DNA from: Canna indica
Taxonomy: Eukaryota; Streptophyta; Magnoliopsida; Zingiberales; Cannaceae
Length of the DNA stretch: 64,000 nucleotides
NCBI GenBank assembly: GCA_034359265.1
Contig: CP136891.1
Span: 59,124,001 to 59,188,000, forward strand
Direction: 5' to 3'
Both the position numbers and the translations under genes were made by a program. The notes under the pieces were generated by a model. The model was given only the letters and a program-made list of their open reading frames with translations. It did no database searches and was not told the DNA's origin. Shown here piece after piece: positions 43,878 through 56,532 of this stretch (position 1 is its first letter; each line of letters opens with the position of its first letter).

Positions 43878-45840
43878 TGTTGTGCTGCTACTCAGTCCTA
43901 TGCCTCTGACTTGCAGGATTTTCTGTTTTGCTTTTCACCAAGGAATGAGCTGCATTGTGGGAAAAAAAAATGATGTTTAGTGAAATCCTGGATGAAACTA
44001 CAATTGAAATCACATAGTTCTTACATTCTAGAAGAAGTTGGTATCAGCTAGTGATCTCTTGTCTTGCTGTGATATCTCTGATGCAAAGTGGAAGCATCTG
44101 ATTCAAATGTAGTGATTTAGGACTACTGAAGTTGCATTCAAAGGAAGTGGACTATCTCTATCTATCCTTCAGCAGTACTACCGCATTCTAGCTTGTAGTT
44201 TCAACTTTCAAGCCTCTAAAATTCTTGTTCCTGTTTAGCTTTGCCTCCAGTGGCTGCAAGGAAGCAGCATGTTGCAAGAAACTGAAACCTGATTCTGAAG
44301 CAAAGTTTCTCTATATCAATTTTTGGTAGGCTTATGCGAAGGAAGGAATAGAAACTGTTCTGGAAAATAGATAGCTTTCCTAATGTACTTGCAGAAGGAA
44401 GCTTTGCTTTCAGGCTAGGTCAGTGTCCCTCCTTTCATAGATAAGCAAGGGTTTCGTTTTGTGGAGTTGGTTTTAGAAGGGATTCATGGAAAGATCTCCA
44501 AGTATTATAAAACTTTAAAAAGAAGAATAAGGAATTGATTCTCAAGCTGTATATGCATCTCAATTTTTTTTTCAATAACTAAATAAGTTGCTGAAAAAGC
44601 TTCCAGGCTGGTTGTGACAAAACTGAACATGCAATGCTCCTATAAGCTTTCTTATAACAAGAATTACACTTCTCCAATGGTCTAGACTGTTTAGGTATGA
44701 AGAGCACCTATGTTAGTACATTTATATTTTTCATTGGACTGAGAAAGCAAAGCGGTTGATTATAAATGAAACAGTAAGCAACTAGGTGAAAATTATCAAA
44801 AAATAAAATGAAATCGTTTATGGATCTCTTCTCCCATATTGACCTCGTTGCATCATGATCATGTATCTGATTCAGACCTTCTGTTTAGTTGGAATTATAC
44901 ATTACTGCATGGTCAGTATATCAATCTTTGTATTTTTTTAAATATCCTCAATGCATTATTACAAAGAGAATACTTATGTTGAGGATATTTTTTGGTATTT
45001 GTAAAAATAAGGGTTTATGCTGTCTTACTCAGGTAAATTTGCAAAACCAGGACTTGGCATCATATGTTTGTTGTCGAAACATATTCCTGCTGTTCTCTTG
45101 ATGACAAAAGAATTAGGAGACATTACATAAGTGTTCCATCCATCAATCCCACAGTGGACTTTTTTGCCTTTATTCCTTAAACAGCCAGGGATATGAGTCA
45201 TCAATTTAGAATTTGTTGCCCAGGATTAAGAATGAAAGTGCCGTCCTTAATGTTGGGATATTCTTGTCTTTGTTTTTCTCTTGATGCTGAAAGTATCATC
45301 AGTGTTGTTGTACTTGGTAACACATGGACATTGTTGCCTTTATTCCTTGCCTCCAACCTACAGCCAAGGGTACGTATGGTCTTCCAAAGTGGGAATATAT
45401 TCTTAGGACCATTGCACCTTTAAGAATTATATGAGATTCTAAATTATGTTAGATCTAAACTTAGTCATGGTAGTGAAACAACTTGGTGCTAGGCTTGCAT
45501 TTCCTTTTCATCTAGGTAATCAATATTATAGATCTGAAATGGCTGGTCTAGTTCTTAACGTATCAACTATGATACAAAAACATCAACAAGCTGCAATAAG
45601 ATTTTTGATCTTTGTCTCTATCAGAAGTTTTTGGAAGCACTTTAGTGCTTGGGATGTTGAATCAGTTCAACCCCAATTGATCTTAGAGCATATTGATCTG
45701 AACTTTTTTTTCTTTAAAATTTCTCTAAAGCGGGACTATACTCTTGCCAAAACTCAAGGGAACAATATATATATTATTTGAAATAAGGGTTAATATCATT
45801 TCGTCCTTAAAGTTTATATCGGTTCTTACTTTGACTTTTA

Positions 45841-46502
45841 GGGTCCGTTTGTTTCGCAAATTATTTAGTACAAAATAAGACTAGTCAGTGTAGTATAAGA
45901 TTGTACATGACAACATAAGAAAAAAAATTCCCTATTCATTTTGCACGGCACTAGACATCAAATTTAATAATGTTCTACGTCCGTTTCATATTATCACAAC
46001 ACATGATAAGATAATTTGATGAAAAAATTCTTTATACTATTTCTTCATTATCGTACAAATCACAAGATCATATATTATTATAATAATTAAATATTTATTT
46101 TAAATTAATATAATAATTATAAATTCAATTAATATGCTCTAGTATACACAAGTAAATTAATTAATTAATATGTTGCAGGTTTAGGATTTATCAACCTACT
46201 CCAACATGTAGATATTTATGATAAAACATATTATATTATAGAAAATAAGAAACAATAGAGAAGTAAATGTGCTCCAATGAAAAGCATCATTCATAACATC
46301 TTCTAAAATACCAATCAAAATTATAAATCTATCAAAATTGACTAAAGATCATTTTTTAATCCAAATATTATATATATATACCTAATTTCTATCAAAATAT
46401 TCTCTCTTTGAGCCAAATATTCTTTCTTTCAATTCAAATATACTATCTTCAAACACATATATACCTGATTTTTATCAAAATGTACTCTCTTTGAATTCAA
46501 AT

Positions 46503-46566
<64 letters not shown>

Positions 46567-47009
46567 GTCTAAATATATTTTCTTTTGATCCAAATGACTT
46601 TCTTTAAATATATAGATATACTCATTTTCTATCAAAGTATATTATCTTTTAATCCAAATATACTCTATTTATAATTATACTCATTTTGGAAAAACCGAGT
46701 ATTCTTGGGAATTTTTTTACATATAATTGGTTCTATAAGTCAAGCATGCTTTGAGATTTGGAGCAGCTGAGATGAATTATATTATGCAAAGATACGTTTG
46801 GGGTGAACAAATAGAGATTGAAAATATAAATAAGACTATTATTATCAATTTTCAACCATGTATCAAAGTAGTAGGCCCCTATTACTCCAAATTAGGGATG
46901 GTGTATTCACTTGAGATATTATTCTTATCCATCAATGGTATATTTTTGAAAATGAGCATGGTGTATTATTTAATATTGTACCTTAAAATTATGTCAAACG
47001 AACATACCT
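45841..47009. mobile_element. Possible PIF/Harbinger-like TIR element
   Basis: The left end GGGTCCGTTTGTTTCGCAAA resembles the complement of a right end, GGTATGTTCGTTTGACATA; about two thirds of bases agree. TTA precedes it and TTT follows, so the target duplication is not exact. The interior is AT-rich, includes the CT/TA microsatellite and carries no transposase I can recognise. Confidence 0.35.
46507..46566. repeat. (CT)n/(TA)n microsatellite
   Basis: About 18 CT units followed by about 12 TA units without interruption. A likely polymorphic marker; no function is implied. Confidence 0.95.
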
Positions 47010-47962
47010 TTATAGTTTTAAATGTCGTTTTGGTTCAAAAAAATTATTTTTTACTTTCACTTTAATTCCTAAAGTTTGAATAGTTTCATTTTGGACTCTC
47101 AAATTTACTTTGATATTCACCTTAGTTTTTACAATCTAAATAAAGTCTATTTGGTCCGTTAATAAATTTTTGTTTTATTGTTATTCAAAAATCACCAACT
47201 AGTTGGTGTCATCATAATATTAAATGAAATCCTCATGTGTTTCAAGTACTTCATTTGATTAATGTATTCAATGTACTACATGTACGTTCGACGACAATGA
47301 TATTGATAAGTTTATAAAGATTACTTTTTTTTTTCCATTTTCAAACATGCAATCTAGGGTGTAATTCTACTAATCATTATAGAGATTTGATTATAGTGAA
47401 AAATAACTAAATATCTTATTTTAAAAGATTGATTGATGAAAAATATTAGATCTTTTATTTTAACAAACAAATTTATTTATTTTTAAATTGTAAGAACTAA
47501 AGTGAGAATTAAGACAACCTTAACGGATTAGAAGTGAGTTTTTTAAATTTCATGGATCAAAGTAAAACTAAAAATAAACTTCATGGATAAGAATAAATTT
47601 CATGGATAAAAATAAAATTGGTTCTTTTTTCCAATTAAGAACCAATGTCTAAACAATGGAAATTACTTTTTTTTTTCTTATTCTTCTCAAAAGGATAAAC
47701 TTTCGTTCTCTCTTTGCATAGAAAGTTATAGCTTCCTAACACGTTAATTATTATCACATAGAAATAGCACTTTCATTTGCTTACTCTCCATTAAGACCTG
47801 CAAAGCAGCACTAATATTGCTACAAAAGTTTAAAATAAAGATGCATTTTACTTTCAGTCTTCCAATGCTTTGCCAGTAAATATTGCTACCGACAGCGAAA
47901 ACCTTTATTAGCTAAGAGAGCGAGCTACTGCAATATGTGTTCACTATAAGTAACTCGAGTTA

Positions 47963-48316
47963 TTAGTGAGATGGCATGGGTGGTTTACATGGTTCAAACT
48001 TGATAAAGCATTTGCCAGGCAGCAGCAGGGCCATGCTGCGGTCGATGCCAGTCATCTGAAGGCCATTAATGAAAACGCAGAGGCAGGGCTGCTCCAAAGA
48101 CCTGATGGCGTTGCAGCATTCCGGGCTCGGCGGAAATGGGCTGAAGGGCGCCACTGCTGCCCTGCAAGGCAGCAACTGCATCAGCATCTTCGGGAAAGGA
48201 ACTTTGCATGCCTCGTCTATTATTCCATGGCAGGGAGAAGGGCCATTGGACAGCACAAGCAGCAGTAGCCAAATGCTAGTAAGTGGAAATATCCCAGCAC
48301 TTGAGGAAACCTTCAT
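47963..48316 (-). CDS. Small secreted 8-cysteine (nsLTP-like) protein
   Basis: A single-exon frame of 117 codons. Residues 1-31 form a signal peptide (hydrophobic PLTSIWLLLLVLSNGPSPCHG). The mature part has the eight-cysteine pattern of the LTP/2S-albumin/trypsin-alpha-amylase-inhibitor superfamily: Cys 37, 51, 67-68 (ECC), 78 and 80 (CLC), 103 and 110. The CC-x9-CxC-x22-C-x6-C spacing is closest to type-2 nsLTPs, but the first gap is 13 residues instead of about 7, which is unusual. Such proteins act in the wall or apoplast, binding lipids; tissue is unknown. The start is supported by the signal peptide and a TATA-like box about 65-75 bp upstream. Very AT-rich flanks contrast with the GC-rich frame. 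Confidence 0.85.
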   Translation of the reverse strand: MKVSSSAGIFPLTSIWLLLLVLSNGPSPCHGIIDEACKVPFPKMLMQLLPCRAAVAPFSPFPPSPECCNAIRSLEQPCLCVFINGLQMTGIDRSMALLLPGKCFIKFEPCKPPMPSH

Positions 48317-48380
48317 GCTTTTCTCTAGTGTTCAAGAGAAGAGTGCAACATGCATGGTTTTGATAAATTACTAGGGAGAA

Positions 48381-48390
48381 CTATATATAG
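48381..48390 (-). promoter_or_regulatory. TATA-like box of the 8-cysteine gene
   Basis: CTATATATAG lies about 65-74 bp upstream of the start codon on the minus strand, a normal distance for a short plant leader. Confidence 0.55.
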
Positions 48391-48767
48391 AGGAGGAAAC
48401 TTGTTAAGTTCTCATGAGGTCATGAGTTTGAGATGGTAAGTAGTTGTTGAGAGGAGCAATTCGTGCGTGCTGGCATGGGTGCTCTTAGTGTAGGGATCAT
48501 AAAAAATTGAGTTTGGACTTACTATATATTGATCGGTTTCAAAGTAGAGTTCAAGCTAGCTAGTAGATATAAGTGCCAAGTGCAGTGCTTTTCTTTGGTT
48601 AAAATTTATGCAGGGACGATACACTACTTTAAATACAATGGATTTATGATACCATTAGTTTGGATACCCATTAATTAGAGGGAATGAGTGGGATCTAATT
48701 GACTTTGGTATAGTGAGGTGTCTAGTTGAGTTTGTTTATACATGTGGTCCGATTGGATAATGCAACT

Positions 48768-49670
48768 TGTTACGCTCTGCCTAGTGTCAATTCTCGAAAA
48801 GAAAAATTTATATAAAGACCATGTAACAAAAAAAAACTACATATACTAATACCTTGGGGCATCGATAAGGCTAAAGGGACATGTATAACTTATTAACACA
48901 CTATAACACAATCGATTTTATAGAGATATAAAATTAGAGATAAATTAAATTTTTATTTTTAAATCTTTATATTTAGAGACTAATAGATATAAAATTTATT
49001 TCTAATTAGTATCTAAATATCTATAGAAATAATTTTAGAGTCAAATTAATTAAGTGACTATGTTATTAGTATTTCTATATATAACTTAGAGTCAAATCAA
49101 TTGAGTGATTCTGCTGTTGTTTCTATTGATTTTTAAAAATCAATGAGGAATAAATTTTGTAGTTATTAGTATCCAAATGTGAAATTTTAAAAATAAAAAT
49201 CTAATTTATTTTTAATTTTATATTTTTATAGGCCGATTGTATTGTAGTGACATCAAAACTATACAATAAAATTTCATATGATTGTATCAAAACAATAAGA
49301 AGAGGCACAAAAATAAAATTATGACATAAAAAATAATTATCACACGATCTCCTCCTCAAAACGTTAGCCATCAAGAACCTCCACGCAGCTAGTGTACCTA
49401 GCTAGTGTACTCGTATCAAAAAGTTAACGAAAAACTAATCAATAGGACTTCTCAATATGATCAATTAAAGTAAGTGATATGATTATACCATGAGTGATAA
49501 TACTATCATACCTAAGTATGAATAACATCTAATAATTCAAGCCAAAAGCATAAATGATTTATACACTTTTGTGTACTATAGACCCAATTAAGAGCGCCAT
49601 AAGACATTTGGATTTCCCTTTCACTCTCGCATCACGAAAGTGGAACCTTAAGCTCACTCTAGTAAGAAGC
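48768..49670 (-). repeat. Gypsy-like LTR debris, left part
   Basis: TGTTACGCTCTGCC at 48768 resembles the inverted 3' end of the gypsy LTRs at 39248 and 62627. Beyond it are AT-rich repeats and LTR-like text that appears to resume after the CACTA element (53980-54660). Limits and lineage are uncertain. No gene is present. Confidence 0.3.
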
Positions 49671-50329
49671 AAACACTACTGGAATAATGGACATCAAAAA
49701 CGACTGAAGCCGTTGCTAAAAACCATCAGCAACGGCTTGTAACAGCCCCAACCGTTGCAACGGAGCCGTGGCAAAAAAATGCGTTGCTGATAATTTAGCA
49801 ACGGACCAGCAACGGCCACTCGGGCCGTTGCTAATAATATTATCAGCAACGGATTTGCCACATACCCGATTCCGTTGCTGATAACAATTATTAGTAACGG
49901 CCCGCGTGCCCGTAGCAACGCCGTTAGTGAAAAATCGTTGCTAAGCCATTGCTGTATGATATCAGCAACGGCTTACGATACACTTTTAGTAATGATTTTC
50001 CTACGAACGATCGTGGGAAAGCCGTTGCTGATGACTACAACCTGCAACCGAAAAAATCTAAAATTTCAAATTTCCATTTAATACATTGATACATTATTTG
50101 ATACATAACTCACACACCCATACACCCATACATACATTCATTCACACATCACAAATACACCCAGATATACATCAAACCAATTATACTTATATTTATAATT
50201 ATCCATAATCGTATAAAAAATATTCAAATGCAAATTTGAAGTATCAATATCCAAACAAAATAAATTAATCAAGTATAATATCTAAGTAACAAAGTCAATA
50301 TAAAATAATAATAATAAATCTCACGATGA

Positions 50330-51130
50330 CGATGGAGGATGGTTTGGATCATATGGCGGGGTCTGGAGTGCATGCTTGGGTGTACACTAGCGTGGACTGA
50401 CTCGAGGACGAAAGATCAGATGATGCCGAGGGGATGCCTGCTCTGGTATGAGCTGAGATGTTGCGTAGCATAGCATGCATCTACACCATTATCTGACTCT
50501 GATGCGCGACCGTCTCCTCTAGTATCCTTATCTTGGTACTATGATCAGAACTGGACCTGGAGATGGACGACCGCTCACCAACATGCGGAGGGGTTGGTAC
50601 CCCAAGCGGGCCTAGCACGGCTCGCGCATGACCACTATCTGCAAAACCATACACACGATCGTGGTCCCAGCCATTTGCAGCCTCGACCTACGCTCCTGCG
50701 TTAAAGTCCTCGGGGTGTCTTCGCACTGTATCACCGTCTGACTATAGGTCTTCTACTCGAGTTTAACTTTTTGATTAATATTTTTCATAAAACTTAAGTT
50801 ATAAATAAATAATGAATAATTTAAACAAATATACTTACCATAATGTATGCAGCGCGGTTGTCGACGTACTCCCCCGTCCCATGCACTCGACGGTGAGTTC
50901 TCTCAAACACCGCCATCGGGGAGGGTCGCTGGACAGTCCCGTTGTCCAATACAGTCGTCTACATTTACAAAACAAATATATTAATTAGTACACAAAGCAA
51001 CAAATAAAATATACAATTAAAATTAAGGTATACATACCATACGGTTCGCGTGCACTACAAATGCAATAGAGCCGCCAGTGTGACGCGCTGCTCCCCCCGA
51101 CATGCAAATGCACTAGCGACTGATTGATTT
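50330..51130 (-). pseudogene. CACTA second ORF (Ptta/En-Spm transposase-like) remnant
   Basis: Minus-strand translation yields GGAARHTGGSIAFVVHANRM near 51100-51040, and after a GT..AG-like gap TVLDNGTVQRPSPMAVFERT followed by HRRVHGTGEYVDNRAAYIM (about 50940-50840), a signature of plant Ptta/En-Spm proteins. A coiled, Gln/Ser-rich tail follows to about 50330. Stops interrupt it and the N-terminal half is missing. Confidence 0.7.
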
Positions 51131-52410
51131 AGAGTGTTCCATACAATATAAACAAGATAGTCGGCCATGAGTGCTCCAACCAGACAACATGTCGTACGCC
51201 GGGAAATCATTGATTGTCCACAAGACCGCGGCCTTTAAATTGAAGTTTTGCTTCCGATGATAATCATAAGTGACAGCTCCATCAGTCTACAATGTTTTCA
51301 ATTCATCTATCAAGGGTCTGAGAAACACGTCAATTTCTTTTCGCGAACCCTTAGGACCCGGAATAATCATCGAAAGATAATAAATTCATCTTTCATACAC
51401 ATTAACAGTGGCAAATTATAAACTGTCAGCAGCATTGGCCAAACTGAATAAGGAGTTGCAGAATGTCCAAATGGATTAAAACCATCTGTGCACAATCCCA
51501 ATCTAATATTTCTAGTATCCCTAACAAATGAAGGATAACATGTATCCAAATGTTTCCATGCTTCACTGTCGGATGGATGAGTCATTACTGTATCATCACG
51601 ACTTCTTGCATGCCAACTCATGTAGGGGGCCGTCTTTTTCGACATGAATAATCTTTGAAGCCTCGATGTTAGTGGAAAATACCGAAGCACCTTAAACGGG
51701 ATATTTTTTTGTCGGACGAATTTCTTCTCATTGTAATGAGGATGTTGACATACAAGGCATTTATCCAACTGCACATTTTCTTTATAATATAAAATATAGT
51801 TATTTTGGCACGCGTGTGTTTTTTCATACCCCAGCCCCAATTTTCTCATCAATTTTTTAGTTTTATAAAAAGCTGGCTCAAACTTGTTATCAGTAGGCAG
51901 CATTCCATTAATCAATCCTGCAATCCGATCATACGCAACCCCGCTGATATTACAATCGGCCTTGATGTTTAGGAGCTGCGTCATTGTTGAAAACCTAGTG
52001 TATTTAGGACAATTCTCATACAAAGGTTCATCGGCAGCTTTCAACATCTCGTAAAATTCTGCAGCTTCTTTATTCGACAATTCAATCTCTACCGCAGTTT
52101 GTACTTCTGTGATATCAACTGTTGTAGTATCTGTTGGGACTGACGTCTCAGTAACTGGCCGATCAACATTATCATTCAGGTGGAATTAACCCCCAAGACT
52201 ATCAAGTATCATAGTTCTATAGGGATTAGATTGACTGGATGAAGAAACACTAGTAGAGGAAGATTCACCATGTGTTTGAATGACAGGATTGCTCAACGTC
52301 CCGACTTCATGTGACTCCCCGTGACAAGTCCATAGAAAATATCTTGGTGCAAATCCTTTGCTATATATATAGATGCAGAGTGACAGTTTCCCGATCCAAA
52401 AATCGTCCAT
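51130..52410 (-). pseudogene. TNP2-like transposase, N-terminal half
   Basis: The longest open part is 52080-51367 (237 codons): AAEFYEMLKAADEPLYENC, CNISGVAYDRIAGLINGMLP, KTKKLMRKLGLGYEKTHAC, KCLVCQHPHY and RLGLCTDGFNPFGHSATPYS, all typical of TNP2 transposases. Past a frame break it continues with IIPGPKGSRKEIDVFLRPL and INDFPAYDMLSGWSTHGRLS to about 51130, where it runs into second-ORF sequence. The 52410-52186 frame may be the upstream part. The C-terminal half is deleted. Confidence 0.85.
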
Positions 52411-52649
52411 TCAAGCAAATGTGCCAGGGACATCAGATTTATTCACCGACGCTAATAAATTTCTGATTTGAATAGGCAAAGTTTAGGAAGTAAGTTACGC
52501 CTAATTGAAACTCATTCGTTAAAGCTCCATGATCAAGACGTCGGTACATCCAACTTCGATCAGCCGATATGATTCTGTCAATCAACGACAATTTCTTAGG
52601 TTAATGCCTTTAGGTGAGATGATCCTATTCCATTTGGAATTTATATTAT

Positions 52650-52830
52650 TTATATTGCATTAAGTATTTTTTTTAACCGCTAACTTCATTCTAAATTTCG
52701 GCAGCATCTCCCTACAGTTCTTTGAATACACATATCATTTGAGTGCGTATCGGAGAACAAGAGAGATGCTGCCGAAATTTAGAATAAGTTAACGGTTAAA
52801 AGAAAAACATAAGTGCAATACAAATAATTA
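52650..52830. repeat. Strong hairpin inside CACTA
   Basis: Arms at about 52650-52711 and 52763-52830 are inverted copies with a few differences; the innermost 22 or so bases around AAATTTCGGCAGCATCTC match exactly. The loop is about 50 bp. A TIR element nested in the CACTA or an inverted duplication could explain it. Confidence 0.75.
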
Positions 52831-53029
52831 TATTCCCAAATTATCCAATTAGGGACAATTCAAGGGTTGTACGTTGTATAAAAGATTATCTACTTCTTTT
52901 ACACGAACATACAACCCATGAACGGATCTAAGATTTTGCTAAATCATATCCGACTCGTCGATGCGTACGTGAAACGTATCAACTTGTCAGATGGATGATT
53001 ATTTTCTAAATGTTTCAAGTCAGTTCGAG

Positions 53030-53185
53030 TCCATAGTGGACAATTCCGACATGAGCCCAAATTGGATGATTCCGGCAGAAGTCCGAAATGGACGATTATG
53101 GCGGAAGTCCGAAATGGACGATTCCAACGCGAGTTCGAAATTGATGATTCCGCCGCAAGTCCGAAGTGGACGATTCCGACGCGAG
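53030..53185. repeat. 26-bp tandem repeat, six units
   Basis: Six uninterrupted 26-bp units of the form TCCGAAATGGACGATTCC + GACGCGAG, with substitutions between units. It sits in the 5' non-coding part of the CACTA element (minus orientation). Confidence 0.85.
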
Positions 53186-53979
53186 TCCACTGAGGACTAC
53201 TTCGGACTAATTAATATTTTAACTAACTAATTAATATTAATCTACAATATTTTAGCTAATTTAAAGAATTAACCTACAATTATTAATCTAAAACATAATA
53301 TTAATCTAACTAAATTAATCTAAAAATTACTCTAAACTCTAACAATTAATTTAAAAATCATAACAATTAATCTAAACCCTAAAAATTAATCTAACAAATT
53401 AAACAATTAATTAAATAATTAATTCAAACAATTAATTAAAAATTAAATATATATACAAATAATATTATATAAGCATTTCCGGTGCCGGAGTCCAGTGTCC
53501 GGACACTGCATAAACCATCGGTCGTCGATCAGAACCCTATTTTAAGGGTTTCGATCGGCTCTAACAAATAGGGGGTCAGAGGCGGCGAGAAATATCTCGA
53601 ATCGAACAGGAGGCAGAGGTCAGAACAGGAGGTCGAGGATGGGGCGGCGGCGTCGGCAGCGGCGTCGGAAGAGAGCTGCGGTGGCGGACAGAGGAAGAGG
53701 AAGAAGGGGGCGGGTGCGATTGCGTGCCATATATAAACTTATCAGCAACAGCTCACTTAGCAATTAGAAAGCCGTTGCTGATAAGTTAATCATCAGCAAT
53801 GACTCACTTGTCCGTTAGAAAGCCTTTGCTAAGGTAATTAATATCTGCAACGGCTCACGTGTTCGTTAGAATGCCATTGCAGATATAGCATATCTGCAAC
53901 GGCTTGAGCGATCGTAAGAACGCCGTTGCAAATAGCAATGGCCGAGCCGTTGCTGAAGAACCAATTTCTAGTAGTGAAA

Positions 53980-54675
53980 GTGTAGCCAAGGAGTGGACAC
54001 CCCTACGTACACTCGTATGTGAGTGTATCGAAATGACTAACAGTGTCAATGCCTGTGCTTAACCAACTCAATAATAATGTCTACAACCCGAAGCCCCCAA
54101 TAATTTGAGTCAAATCCCTAGTTGACTCGTGCATCATTCTAACTAGATGTGCACCTATCATATATCAATGTATAACTAAATATAATAATGTCATTAGCAA
54201 TAATATCAGTCCATCATATCATAAAACTATGATTAAAAGGAAAACCATAATAAATTCATCAACTCATGCAATTAATTAAATAACATTAGTTAATCACATG
54301 CATAACTATATAGTTATATGACCTGTCCAATAATCATATGCAACATCAATTTAAATGGAATTTAAAAGTAATAACAATTAGTAGAAGCAAAATGATAAAT
54401 ACCGTTAGGTCACCTAACGATAACTTATCGGCTACAATTGAATCAATTTGCGAGCTTAAACTAACCATTTTTTCTCCAAAATCTAATTTAATTTAATTTA
54501 ATTATTTAATCATTTATTAATTAAGTTAATAATTTTTATTATTTTTTGACATTACCAATTTCTGGCATTGTCATTGTGCTTGGAACGTGAAAACTTATAA
54601 CTTTGATATTCAATTCAACTCTAACGAATGACTCTTAAGTTGTCTAAATAATTTATTTTCCATTAGAGTACATAT
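53980..54675. other. LTR-like spacer, no gene
   Basis: This looks like the continuation of the gypsy LTR interrupted by the CACTA element: AACCATTTTTTCTCC and AGAAGCAAAATGATAAATA resemble text at 63700-63960. No open frame of note. Confidence 0.3.
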
Positions 54676-56008
54676 TGTTGGACCAATGACCTACACTAGT
54701 GTGTTATCTATAAACTTAAGCATAATTTCGATTTTAAGCATTTCTTACAACTTTAGGCAAACACAAGCTAGTTTAGATGACAAGTGCAGAAGCAATAAGT
54801 AACTAAATCAACACACAAAAGAATATCAATGCTAACAATAAGATTTATAGTAGTTTGGGATCCTTCCCTACTCCACTACCTAAGCACACATGCTTAGAAT
54901 TTCAAACTTAACTTTGCTAGATTAAATTATATCATACAAGAGGATTTACAAGCTAAGATATCGACCATCACACTCGAGGGTTACTCTCACTCCGAGAGTA
55001 CCTCCAACATCTCTTCTCCCAAGGACTACACAACTAACCCAAGTAAACTAAGTTTACACCGTTGGACTTATGCCTTAACACAAGGCAACCACCAAACCCT
55101 TTATAACTTGAATGTTTCTTAAAAAATACAAAGATGACTTATTCCTCAATCATAGAGGATGCCTCAACTACTATTCTACAGAGAAACACCCAATTACAAA
55201 GTAACCAAGGTGTATCACCTACACCTTCAAACCAAACATACAACTCAATGAAAATAACCTATAAAGTACAATATAAATGGAGCAAAAAATTGTACTTAGC
55301 TCCAACACAAGTTTCCTAGTCTTCTTGATGCCCTTAGATGATGAATCAATGGAGATCGAGCAAAGATCAAATTAAGGTGAAAGCTTCGAACTAGGATTTT
55401 CTCAAGAAAATGGCTCAATCAAAGTTTAGAGAGATCAAAGGATGTCTCAAGGTGTTCAAGAAGCATTGAGGAAGGGTGGTGTGAGGTTTATATAGAGAAA
55501 AAATGAGGTAAGGCTCGGGTCCAATGGGTTGAAACGGCTAAAAAAGAGTCGTTAGACTTTTGAGTTGATCTTGGTCGAAGTTCGATTGATCGAGGATCGT
55601 CCGAGCTTCGACCGAAATCTTACTAAAAATTTTAGCCAGTTTTAGTCGATCATGGGCTGATCTTGGAGGCGTCCCTAATTCGACCGAAATTCAATTTCAG
55701 CCTTTTTTAGCCTTTTCAGCATTTCAAGTTTTTGGGTGTCGAATTTAGATTTTGGTGATTTCTTTTGCATCATAAAGAGGATATACATGAATTCTAAACA
55801 CCCTAAATCTATACTCTAACTTTCTGACGAATTCCGAGCATCAACGACCATCCTTCTGATTTTTGTCGATTTCGTTGTTTTTTCGATCGCGGACATCGCA
55901 CGCTACTTGACTTGGAACCTGAAAATATTTTTTCATGAAACCATTAGTTCCATGTTTGTTATCATCAAAACCGAGATTAAGACATGAGTTGAAAATCTTA
56001 GGCCAACA
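54676..56008 (-). mobile_element. Solo LTR (SIRE/Maximus-like Copia), minus orientation
   Basis: In minus orientation it starts TGTTGGCCTAAGATTTTCAA and contains TTTTGATGATAACAAACATG, matching the LTR at 58538; its other end is TGTTGG (plus-strand 54676). Flanks CATAT (54671-54675) and TATAT (56009-56013) form a 5-bp TSD with one difference. No internal element sequence adjoins it. It is about 350 bp shorter than the other copy and more diverged. Family assignment rests on the LTR start motif. Confidence 0.7.
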
Positions 56009-56034
56009 TATATCACTTAATTAATAATATATAA

Positions 56035-56532
56035 TGTATAGTGGACTGAACTAGAATTATCGTGCCCGGTTAGACGAGACCCAGCAACGCCCCATCCATC
56101 ATTCCGGACCGAACCATGTGACCCCATCTAGGGGGCTTTGCCCAACCACATCCTCGAGTCAGACTCAAGACAGACTAAAAAGCTCTGCCCAGGAACCCTA
56201 CCTGGCTACATAAGGATATCCACATCCTATCTTATCAGAAAAGATACACCTGCCATCTCCGGGATCGACTTCGACCCATTCTAGACAATCTCACTACGAG
56301 ATCTTTGGGCGACAACATCGTCCTTCCCAGCGATACAAATAGACACGATGCACTCAGGTAACCCTAAGTTCCAATTCCATTATCCTCCACCTTGGAGTCC
56401 TCCTAATTTGGGCATCGAAATATCTTTTGCAAGTCCCCCCTGCCCCCCTGCCCCCCTCCCCCCACCAACGTTGAACAAGAAAAGGAGAGACATCGAACTA
56501 GACCGGAAGACATCGACTCTCAGGCAGGAACA
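56035..56532 (+). repeat. Probable 5' LTR of TAT-like gypsy element
   Basis: Text such as GTGCCCGGTTAGACGAGACC and ACGCCCCATCC resembles TAT-lineage LTRs. It ends just before TAGCGCCCAACGTGGGACC (from 56535), which has the form of the primer-binding region of such elements. The 5' boundary is a guess. Confidence 0.4.

Larger units (their letters stand above)
43878..47959. other. Intergenic region upstream of MCTP
   Basis: No convincing gene. The part to about 44600 must contain the MCTP 5' UTR and promoter; I could not fix a TATA box or UTR intron. Open frames at 44889-45101, 45193-45423, 45446-45781 and 46751-47065 have no domains. Sequence from 47040 to 47640 has AATTCCTAAAGTTTGAAT-type words common in plant MULE-derived and LTR repeats. 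Confidence 0.4.
49674..53976 (-). mobile_element. CACTA (En/Spm) element, 3-bp TSD
   Basis: A 4303-bp element starting CACTACTGGAA and ending TTCTAGTAGTG, flanked by AAA on both sides (49671-49673 and 53977-53979). Subterminal regions are packed with CAGCAACGG / CCGTTGCTGAT in both orientations (about 49700-50030 and 53750-53960), the expected transposase-binding words. It carries parts of both CACTA genes on the minus strand, joined by a deletion, so it is non-autonomous. Confidence 0.93.

Noticed and set aside
44889..45781. Three frames of 70-111 codons upstream of MCTP
   Set aside because: No recognised domains, AT-rich codons, no splice context tying them together.
47966..48374. Two plus-strand frames of about 100 codons
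   Set aside because: Antisense to the 8-cysteine gene; no domain or signal peptide.
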